Source of the DNA: Legionella clemsonensis
GTDB taxonomy: Bacteria > Pseudomonadota > Gammaproteobacteria > Legionellales > Legionellaceae
Reading direction: 5' to 3'
NCBI RefSeq assembly: GCF_002240035.1
Contig: NZ_CP016397.1
Coordinates: 1,700,501 to 1,764,500, forward strand
Length of the DNA stretch: 64,000 nucleotides
The translations under genes were made by a program, and so were the position numbers. The notes under the pieces were generated by a model. The model was not told the origin of the DNA, searched no databases, and saw only the letters and a list, made by a program, of their open reading frames with translations. Below, in pieces: positions 57,477-64,000 of the stretch; position 1 is the stretch's first letter, and every line of letters begins with the position of its first letter.

Positions 57477-58132
57477 AAATGTTAAGCATATATTAAATAT
57501 ACGATTAAGATATTACTCCCTCTTCTACTCCAATCACACATATATTAATATTGAAAAATCAAACGGTTAAATCAATATATGGCTTGCTCTCCCTAACCAG
57601 GGATAACCAAAATTGTTGTATCTTAAGCTTGAATATCTGAAGTTCTATGACTACGCTTCACAATGAAGCATTCATATTTGTTAGATATTAAGTCCATGTG
57701 CATAATAAATGCACCAATTAATGCAAGGATGCTATCATGAAAAAAATAGCTTTTTTGTTGTTAATAGTAGGAGCTTCAGCACTAGTTTCTAGCTGCGGAT
57801 TTTCAAATTGCTGTGGCACAAGTTCTTGTGGTGGCTGTGGAAGCTATACCGTGGCCTGCTGCGGCTCTAATGGTTGGTATTAAATTAGATATTGATTACC
57901 TACAAACCGGATTATGGTATACCATGGTCCGGTAATTATTTATGAAGACAATTCTTTTTTCCATTTTAAAAATTCAACCCTTTACTAAAGTTCAGGCATT
58001 ATTAATAAATACCAAAAAATACTTACAAAAAATCAAAATTAGGAATGAAAATTAAATCTTTCCTTAAGCTTGAATTGACTAAACAATAACGTGTAAACTG
58101 AGTTAAAAAGTTAACTATAGGAAGATTTAACG
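57477..58132. other. Interval with a small Cys-rich gene upstream of minD
   Basis: Of these 656 bases, 57737-57883 hold a 48-codon lipoprotein-like gene. There is no minC in the interval. The sequence ACGATTAAG at 57501-57509 reads CTTAATCGT on the minus strand and resembles half of a PmrA-type box before the hydrolase gene, but this is weak. Confidence 0.5.
57737..57883 (+). CDS. Cys-rich mini-lipoprotein
   Basis: A 48-codon frame is preceded by AAGGA at eight bases. The first 19 residues are a signal peptide with the lipobox VSSC (Cys20 as lipidation site). The mature part has only 29 residues with eight Cys and nine Gly (CGFSNCCGTSSCGGCG, then ACCGSNGWY). It would be a tiny lipid-anchored, disulfide-bonded or metal-binding peptide in the periplasm. 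The family is unknown to me. It is isolated between the hydrolase gene and minD. Confidence 0.6.
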   Translation: MKKIAFLLLIVGASALVSSCGFSNCCGTSSCGGCGSYTVACCGSNGWY

Positions 58133-58963
58133 TTGGCTAAAATTATAGTTGTCACATCAGGTAAAGGTGGTGTAGGCAAAACCACAACTTCAGCAGCAAT
58201 TTCTTCAGGGCTCGCCATGCGAGGCCATAAGACCGTGGTCATTGATTTTGATATAGGGCTTAGAAATCTCGATATTATTATGGGTTGTGAGCGCCGGGTT
58301 GTCTATGATTTTGTCCATGTAATCAATGGGGAAGCTAATCTAAATCAGGCCCTCATTAAAGATAAACGTTTACCTGATTTGTGCATACTGCCGGCATCTC
58401 AAACACGTGATAAAGATGCCTTGACTCTCTCTGGGGTTGAGAAAGTTCTAAATGATTTAGCCAATGAATTTGAATTTATCGTATGTGATTCACCAGCAGG
58501 AATTGAAACTGGTGCTTTAATGGCAATGTATTTTGCGGATCATGCTATTGTTGTAACAAATCCTGAAGTTTCCTCTGTACGCGATTCAGATAGGATTCTG
58601 GGTATTTTGGCTAGCAAAACAAGAAGAGCCGTTGAGAATAAAACACCAGTCCAGGAACACCTGTTATTGACCCGCTATGACCCTGAAAGAGTTGAAAAAG
58701 GTGATATGCTATCCGTTGACGATGTTAAAGAAATTCTTGCAATTCCTCTAATTGGCGTTATTCCTGAATCTAAAGCAGTGTTAAAAGCTTCTAACACGGG
58801 AACTCCGGTGGTCCTCGACGAAATGAGTGATGCGGGCCTTGCTTATCAGGATGCTATTGCTCGTTTTTTGGGAGAAAGTCGCCCAATGCGTTTTGTAAAT
58901 ACTGAACGCAAAGGATTGCTCCGCCGCTTGTTCAGTAAAAACAAGGAGGATATTCCAGCATGA
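58133..58963 (+). CDS. minD: Septum site-determining ATPase MinD
   Basis: The start is TTG 58133 with AGGAAG nine bases upstream. The 276-residue protein has the deviant Walker A KGGVGKTT (with a second Lys in SGKGG), [23 protein letters not shown] and the C-terminal amphipathic membrane-targeting helix (GLLRRLFSK). It forms membrane-bound dimers that position MinC. It overlaps minE by four bases (ATGA). No minC precedes it. Confidence 0.97.
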   Translation: MAKIIVVTSGKGGVGKTTTSAAISSGLAMRGHKTVVIDFDIGLRNLDIIMGCERRVVYDFVHVINGEANLNQALIKDKRLPDLCILPASQTRDKDALTLSGVEKVLNDLANEFEFIVCDSPAGIETGALMAMYFADHAIVVTNPEVSSVRDSDRILGILASKTRRAVENKTPVQEHLLLTRYDPERVEKGDMLSVDDVKEILAIPLIGVIPESKAVLKASNTGTPVVLDEMSDAGLAYQDAIARFLGESRPMRFVNTERKGLLRRLFSKNKEDIPA

Positions 58964-59223
58964 GTCTATTTAGCTATTTAAGAAAAAGAAACACTACAGC
59001 TTCCGTAGCAAAAGAGCGTTTACAAATTATTATTTCTCACGAGCGTTCGCAACGAAATACTCCAGATTATTTACCCAAGCTTCAGGAAGAGATTTTGGCC
59101 GTTATTGCAAAATACATTCGTATTAGTCGCGATCAGGTTAGCGTAAATCTCGAGCGCTTGGGAGATAGTTCTGTTCTTGAACTTAACGTTACTATGCCAG
59201 ATGACGTTCTTGAGGAAGTTTGA
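58960..59223 (+). CDS. minE: Cell division topological specificity factor MinE
   Basis: The 87-residue protein fits MinE: an N-terminal membrane-binding start ([22 protein letters not shown]), the MinD-binding [12 protein letters not shown], and the dimeric C-terminal domain ([18 protein letters not shown]). It stimulates MinD ATPase and drives pole-to-pole oscillation. It faces the SET gene tail to tail with a 23-base gap containing a small CTCAA/TTGAG hairpin. Confidence 0.95.
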   Translation: MSLFSYLRKRNTTASVAKERLQIIISHERSQRNTPDYLPKLQEEILAVIAKYIRISRDQVSVNLERLGDSSVLELNVTMPDDVLEEV

Positions 59224-59246
59224 GGTGCTCAAAATAATTTATTGAG

Positions 59247-60386
59247 TTATAAACTGTAAATTAAACTAAGAGCTACTAACGCGATAAAAAGTGCAATTAT
59301 TGGTCTTTTTAATAGACGATATGCTGCTTGAGTAATACCGTTTTTAGCCATTATTCTCCATATACTTAATTTTTCGTGATATTTTTCTTTTAATAGACTG
59401 CCCATGGGGTCTGTAAGTTTTTCGCTAATATTAAAACGGTATTCTTCTGTCGGATCAAAATATTCTGGCCCATAATCAATGAACAATTGCTCCCCTTTTG
59501 CAATATTTCTTAAGGCGATAAAACCCACTACTTCAATACCATAGAGAAAATACCTTTTATAACCAAGATTGGCATAAAGCAATGAGGAGTCAAACTGTTT
59601 TACTCTGGCCAGTGCTGGAGCATGATTTATAAATCGAGCAATATTGCTACAAAATCGTGCGTCCGTTCCCAGACCAAGTACATCAAGATGAAAATTGAAA
59701 TAATAGCGCTTCATGTCGGGGATACTTTTTTTGATCCCATGATACAAGCAAACAAATTCGCCACGTAGTATTGTTTCCTTCGCATAAACACCAAAGCCAA
59801 TGAATCCATTTATATAACGTAATTCAATTTTTTCAAACGGATCTGCTTTATGTAGAAAAAGATAAGTCTTTTTATCAAAATTAAAAAGAGTATTCCCGTT
59901 AATTTTTGACGGCAGATTATCTAACGAAAGTGTCTCCTCAATTATTAGATTATCAATAAAGCGAAAAGAATGATTAGACAAGTGACTTATCAACTCATTC
60001 AATTGATTGACGCTAATACGATTTTTTGCAGGTTTATGAGGATCCAAAGAAAAAGGAATCTGATAAGTAGTTTTTAAAGAATGAAACTTTGGTGAAGGTG
60101 AAATGACAAACTGACAGTCCTCAGGTTTTTTGGACTGAAGAAGTGTAGCGTAAATATATCTTGCTGTCTTCAGCAACTCATCGACATTCGTATAGCTATA
60201 ATGATAGGAATTAGAAGTGGATTGCAAAGCTGGATAAGTTAGTAGAGGGTGCTGAAAATTAATGGCCCGCAGATAATCTAGATTCTTCTCTTGATCATCA
60301 ATGATGCAAATTTTTGAGCCAACATCCACAATAGCTTTTCTGTAAGAAGAATCGGGATTTTGATTGGTTAGGGTAATTTTTACCAT
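59247..60386 (-). CDS. SET-domain protein with C-terminal membrane anchor, candidate effector
   Basis: The 379-residue protein has a SET methyltransferase domain at about 185-310: GFIGFGVYAKETILRGEFV (SAM-binding GxG-like GFG at 197-199), NIARFINHAPALARV (NH motif, 249-263) and IAKGEQLFIDYGPEYF (295-310). The usual NHSCxPN is NHAPALA, and the catalytic Tyr of the final DYG is present (Y305). The first 180 residues are unassigned. The last 18 residues are hydrophobic (IIALFIALVALSLIYSL), like a tail anchor. Legionella LegAS4/RomA is a SET effector that methylates host histone; this protein differs by its anchor. Secretion and target are inferred. Confidence 0.72.
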   Translation of the reverse strand: MVKITLTNQNPDSSYRKAIVDVGSKICIIDDQEKNLDYLRAINFQHPLLTYPALQSTSNSYHYSYTNVDELLKTARYIYATLLQSKKPEDCQFVISPSPKFHSLKTTYQIPFSLDPHKPAKNRISVNQLNELISHLSNHSFRFIDNLIIEETLSLDNLPSKINGNTLFNFDKKTYLFLHKADPFEKIELRYINGFIGFGVYAKETILRGEFVCLYHGIKKSIPDMKRYYFNFHLDVLGLGTDARFCSNIARFINHAPALARVKQFDSSLLYANLGYKRYFLYGIEVVGFIALRNIAKGEQLFIDYGPEYFDPTEEYRFNISEKLTDPMGSLLKEKYHEKLSIWRIMAKNGITQAAYRLLKRPIIALFIALVALSLIYSL

Positions 60387-60447
60387 GTTTATCGAACAGT
60401 TCTGGAGAAAGTAATTCTAATTATCTGACTTGATAACTCCTATTTTG

Positions 60448-60488
60448 CAGTGTGGCAGGATTAAACTGCGCTTAATCACACCACACTG
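60448..60488 (-). terminator. Bipartite hairpin after fadE
   Basis: CAGTGTGG (60448-60455) pairs with CCACACTG (60481-60488), and inside it GATTAA (60459-60464) pairs with TTAATC (60472-60477). The position, 31 bases after the fadE stop, suggests a terminator, without a clear T-run. Confidence 0.55.
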
Positions 60489-60518
60489 GTCGTCTTTTTG
60501 CACGTTGAGCAAATAAAA

Positions 60519-63014
60519 TTATATTACCTCTGCTGTTAAATCATCTTCACTGGGCGTTACTTCCTTTTTCTTAGCACCTTTTACTAATGAAGAATCAGCT
60601 GTAGGTCTTCGCAACTCATCATCACTGAAATCATCAACTGCAATAGCCTCTTGTCGTTTAATTTCAGCGGCTCTTAAGCGAGCTGCATCGTTTTCTTTTA
60701 ATAAACCCTTCTGCTCTGCTTCATCAATCTGTTTTAATAAAGTTAAAGAAGTGAGTTCTCCATCCTTCACAGCACGACTTACTTTCTTCTCAAGTTCTTC
60801 AACTGCACAAATCATAGTAAACGTTTCTTCCAAACAACCTAAAGGACAATTTTGGATGGCTTCTTTAAATACAAAACGAGTTAAGCGTGAACGGGCTTCA
60901 TTCGGTTGCGTGAGAAGTTGAGCTAATTTATGATCTAAATCATCTGCAGGTTTAGGACGCTGACTACCAAAGGGTTGTAGAATTAACTTCAGTACAATAC
61001 GAGCCCAACGAGCAGGAAAATTCGAAATAACATCTCGAATGGCTACTTCACTATCATGTAACAATTGTTGACAGCACCAATCAACCAGAGGCAAATCTGT
61101 TATTGGTTCACCTTCATCATGGAATCTTTTTAAGACTGCAGAAGCCAAATATAAATTGCTAAGCACATCCCCCAAACGGGCAGACATTCTTTCTTTTCGC
61201 TTAAGCTCCCCTCCAAGCACGGCCATCGCAAAATCAGATAAAAAGGCCAAATTGGTGCTGTAACGATGAATCAACTGATAATAACGTCTGACATTACTTT
61301 TGGGCGTAAACACAAAATGGGCATCAGTTATTGCGAAAATAACTGATTTCGTCAGATTAGCAAACACAAAGGCAGCATGTCCCCAAAATGCTTCATCAAA
61401 AGCATTTAAATCTTTTTTCCTAACGCTTTCTAGCTCCTTAAATACATAAGGATGACAACGGACAGCTCCCTGACCATAAATAATAAGACTACGGGTCAGA
61501 ATATTGGCTCCTTCTACAGTAATACCAATAGGCAGATTTTGATAACCACGTCCAAGGTAATTATTGGGGCCTAAACAAATACCTTTACCACCATGAATGT
61601 CCATAGCATCAATCGCTACCTGACGTCCCTTTTCAGTCGTATGATATTTTAATATTGCACCTGCTACTGAAGGTTTAGCCCCATGATCAATCGCTGCTGC
61701 CGCCATACTAAGACCAGCATCGATTAGATAAGTATATCCAGCAATTCTTGCTAATGGCTCTTCAATTCCCTCAAAATTGGCAATCGCTGTATTAAATTGC
61801 TTACGTATTCTTGCATAAGCGCCACTCGCTAAAGCAGCGGCTTGCGAGCCACCTGTCGCACTGGATGGCAAAGAAATAGCCCGACCTGCACTTAAGCATT
61901 CCATCAGCATACGCCAACCAGCACCAGCCATAGCAGCGCCACCAATTAAATAATCCATTGGAACGAATACATCCTTTCCTTGAGTAGGACCATTTAAAAA
62001 ACCAGTGTTGAGTGGGAAATGACGGCGTCCTTTAATCACTCCAGGTGTATTTGCAGGGATTAATGCGCAGGTAATTCCCACATCAGTCCCCTTACCTAGC
62101 AGGTTTTCAGGGTCAAACAGGCGAAAGGCCAAACCAATCACCGTTGCAACAGGACAAAGGGTAATATAGCGCTTATTCCATGTTAAGCGGACCCCCAACA
62201 CCTCTTTGCCATTAAATTCCTGACGACAAACTATTCCTTTATCTGGAATAGAAGCGGCATCTGACCCAGCGTTAGGTCCTGTTAACGCAAAACAGGGAAT
62301 CTCTCTTCCGTCAGCCAACCGTGGCAGATAGTACTCCTTTTGTTCCTTTGTACCGTATTTTAACAACAACTCAGCAGGACCTAATGAATTGGGCACAGAG
62401 ACGGTGCTACCTACGGTAACAGAACGGCCATACAATTTGGCAAGTATTGAAAATTGCGCAGTTGCTGAAAACTCCAAACCACCATATTGTTTAGGAATAA
62501 TCATTCCTAAAAAGCCTTTTTCCTTAATAAACTGCCACATTTCAGGAGGCATGTCTGTTCGTACGTGTGTAATATCCCAGTCATCAATCATGCGACAAAG
62601 CTCGTTAACCGGACCATCAATAAAAGCCTGCTCTTCTGTAGTCAGTTTAACTGCAGGTGTGGCCAGTAAACGATTAAAGTCAGGAGCTCCACTGAATAAA
62701 TCTCCTTCCCAACTGACTGTTCCAGCTTCCAGCGCTTCTCGCTCTGTAGAAGACATCGCAGGCATCGCTTTACTTACTATGCCAAATAGCCGACGCGTTA
62801 ATAAATTTTTGCGTAGCGACTTAATAGAACCCAATACCAATACAGCAAATACGGTCCACAAAGCAATTTGGGTAATGACACCTGGAGAGCCATACTTTGT
62901 CACTAATAAAGCAAAAAGACCATAACTGATAGCCCATACGACAAGAGATGCTTGTTTGGCTAACAATAAGATAGCCGCGCTTACCGCTGCAAGAACGATT
63001 AGACTATGCACCAC
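60519..63014 (-). CDS. fadE: FadE-type acyl-CoA dehydrogenase
   Basis: The 831-residue protein has two N-terminal membrane segments (about 3-70), then an acyl-CoA dehydrogenase core (FLGMIIPKQYGGLEFS, CFALTGPNAGSDAASIPDKG, AIDAMDIHGGKGICLGPNNYLGRGYQN) and the long C-terminal region typical of FadE (about 500-830). It oxidises acyl-CoA to trans-2-enoyl-CoA in fatty acid beta-oxidation at the inner membrane. Length and layout match E. coli FadE (814). It is a single gene with its own hairpin downstream. Confidence 0.93.
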   Translation of the reverse strand: MVHSLIVLAAVSAAILLLAKQASLVVWAISYGLFALLVTKYGSPGVITQIALWTVFAVLVLGSIKSLRKNLLTRRLFGIVSKAMPAMSSTEREALEAGTVSWEGDLFSGAPDFNRLLATPAVKLTTEEQAFIDGPVNELCRMIDDWDITHVRTDMPPEMWQFIKEKGFLGMIIPKQYGGLEFSATAQFSILAKLYGRSVTVGSTVSVPNSLGPAELLLKYGTKEQKEYYLPRLADGREIPCFALTGPNAGSDAASIPDKGIVCRQEFNGKEVLGVRLTWNKRYITLCPVATVIGLAFRLFDPENLLGKGTDVGITCALIPANTPGVIKGRRHFPLNTGFLNGPTQGKDVFVPMDYLIGGAAMAGAGWRMLMECLSAGRAISLPSSATGGSQAAALASGAYARIRKQFNTAIANFEGIEEPLARIAGYTYLIDAGLSMAAAAIDHGAKPSVAGAILKYHTTEKGRQVAIDAMDIHGGKGICLGPNNYLGRGYQNLPIGITVEGANILTRSLIIYGQGAVRCHPYVFKELESVRKKDLNAFDEAFWGHAAFVFANLTKSVIFAITDAHFVFTPKSNVRRYYQLIHRYSTNLAFLSDFAMAVLGGELKRKERMSARLGDVLSNLYLASAVLKRFHDEGEPITDLPLVDWCCQQLLHDSEVAIRDVISNFPARWARIVLKLILQPFGSQRPKPADDLDHKLAQLLTQPNEARSRLTRFVFKEAIQNCPLGCLEETFTMICAVEELEKKVSRAVKDGELTSLTLLKQIDEAEQKGLLKENDAARLRAAEIKRQEAIAVDDFSDDELRRPTADSSLVKGAKKKEVTPSEDDLTAEVI

Positions 63015-63116
63015 TATTCTCTCCTTTTAATAAGTTTGCTGGGGTTTGTAGTTTAATGAAACATTCTTAGAATAGGCTTAGAAGACGGCAGTTTTCAAGC
63101 AATTCAAAGGAAGTTG

Positions 63117-63908
63117 TCATTGTTTCAGTATAGCATCCAGTACAGTGAAAATTTGATTTGCAAGCTGCTCTGGCGCCTCCATAGGGAGCATGTGAGTACC
63201 GCTCATTCTGACGCTCGATATATTGTAATGCTTCTTCATGTAGCGTATATCCAGTTTATCAACCACTGTGCTTTTATCTCCATATATTAATGTCGCAGGG
63301 ACTGTTAATTGACCTTCATATTCATGAAGAGTATGCGGTATAGTACGATAAATTAAATATTCTATATGGCGATCGAAGCGTAGTATATATCCATACTCAG
63401 TTTTTCTTAGCCCATAGTCAATATAATCCTGCAGACATTCAGGTGTAAATGTTTTAAATAAATCTCGAGTTTTAAGATAGTCAATGAGTTGTTCTTTGGT
63501 CTGCCAATGCTCCCTTCTACTTCGTGTTCTGAATGCAGGTGTAACCCTGTCAATAATTCCTAAGGCTTTGGCCAGTCGTACCATACTTGACTTAATTCGT
63601 CCTAAAAGTGGTGAATCAATCATTACCACTGCTTTAAATAAACTGGGCTTTTCAATGGCAGCCAGTAAACTTAACACACCACCTAATGAATGTCCTACTG
63701 CAATGACTGGTTGAGTGGCTTGCGACTCTACACTGGCTATCACCTCATCTACGAGGAGATGCCAGTTTTCTGTAACGGGAAACAGAGGATTATGTCCTAT
63801 TTTATCGATGTAACAATAGTTATATTTTTTCTCTAGTTGTTTCAGCAGTTGTAAATAGCAGAGCGAAGGAAATCCATTTCCATGCGCAAAATGAATTAAT
63901 TCCTTCAC
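63117..63908 (-). CDS. Alpha/beta hydrolase
   Basis: The 263-residue protein has the hydrolase fold: IHFAHGNGFPS (oxyanion region), VIAVGHSLGGVLSLLAAIEKP with the nucleophile Ser in GHSLGG, PATLIYGDKSTVVDK for the acid and SGTHMLPMEAPEQLA for the His. The substrate is unknown. The GTG start overlaps the stop codon of a preceding gene by four bases (GTGA), so the two are probably translationally coupled. Confidence 0.83.
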   Translation of the reverse strand: MKELIHFAHGNGFPSLCYLQLLKQLEKKYNYCYIDKIGHNPLFPVTENWHLLVDEVIASVESQATQPVIAVGHSLGGVLSLLAAIEKPSLFKAVVMIDSPLLGRIKSSMVRLAKALGIIDRVTPAFRTRSRREHWQTKEQLIDYLKTRDLFKTFTPECLQDYIDYGLRKTEYGYILRFDRHIEYLIYRTIPHTLHEYEGQLTVPATLIYGDKSTVVDKLDIRYMKKHYNISSVRMSGTHMLPMEAPEQLANQIFTVLDAILKQ

Positions 63909-64000
63909 GAAACCACCAGCTTCTGACTTTCACGTTTTAGTGAGATAACAGCAAAGCTAAAATAAAATGCTAAAAGAATAATCAGTACTAAACCGAAACC
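63905..64000 (-). CDS. C-terminal end of a membrane protein (partial)
   Basis: The minus strand is open from the window edge to the TGA at 63905-63907. The 31 visible residues are a transmembrane segment (GFGLVLIILLAFYFSFAVI) followed by a short basic tail (SLKRESQKLVVS). The gene continues outside the window, and the family cannot be told. The GTGA overlap with the next gene supports a real operon. Confidence 0.55.
   Translation of the reverse strand, partial: GFGLVLIILLAFYFSFAVISLKRESQKLVVS

Noticed and set aside
57501..57509. PmrA-type box before the SRGA hydrolase gene
   Set aside because: Only one short half-like match in very AT-rich DNA; too likely by chance.

Overview
The window is AT-rich gammaproteobacterial DNA and almost certainly from a Legionella species. 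The evidence is a normal gammaproteobacterial core (rpsB-tsf-pyrH-frr, map, glnD, guaBA, acnA, putA, minDE, fadE) interleaved with single genes for eukaryotic-like proteins of the kind Legionella sends through the Dot/Icm type IV secretion system. I name the genus from this gene mix, not from a database search. No tRNA, rRNA, CRISPR array or intact insertion sequence was seen.

Layout. 1-8 kb: a eukaryotic-like Ser/Thr kinase, a secreted polysaccharide deacetylase, the ribosomal oxygenase RoxA, a secreted LprI-like protein, and a tightly coupled three-gene operon (TackOD1/degenerate GGDEF protein, membrane glycosyltransferase 2, HlyD-type adaptor) that looks like an exopolysaccharide synthase. 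8-20 kb: a Fic protein with an altered motif, a polytopic membrane protein, cyclopropane fatty acid synthase, a Thr-rich tail protein, an AI-2E family permease, a cupin, a DUF1835 protein and a 988-residue putative hydrolase with a coiled coil and a C-terminal membrane segment. 20-23 kb: a RasGEF-like protein, an isolated fliK and a 224-bp MITE-like element. 24-33 kb: metabolism (aconitase, amino-acid antiporter, PutA) and an L,D-transpeptidase-like protein. 33-37 kb: a minimal ProQ, ubiG overlapping a degenerate uracil-DNA glycosylase-like gene, and a 659-residue protein with a CX5R phosphatase signature. 37.5-43.5 kb: an arginine succinyltransferase operon (M20 hydrolase, astA, astD, astB, spermidine-synthase-like). 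43.5-55 kb: translation and nucleotide genes in the usual gammaproteobacterial arrangement (frr, pyrH, tsf, rpsB on the minus strand; map, glnD on the plus), then tadA, guaA, guaB. 55-64 kb: a TetR regulator, a second SRGA-type hydrolase, a Cys-rich mini-lipoprotein, minD-minE without minC, a SET-domain protein with a C-terminal membrane anchor, fadE, and an alpha/beta hydrolase.

How they work together. The metabolic genes suit an amino-acid-consuming bacterium: proline to glutamate (PutA), arginine to glutamate (Ast), glutamate/amino-acid exchange (APC antiporter) and the TCA cycle (AcnA). At least seven genes (kinase, Fic, two SRGA hydrolases, RasGEF, CX5R phosphatase, SET) would act on host signalling, lipids or chromatin if secreted; secretion is inference from domain content. 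Two short genes deserve attention: a 44-residue peptide with a double-glycine-type leader (43533-43667) and a 48-residue Cys-rich lipoprotein (57737-57883).
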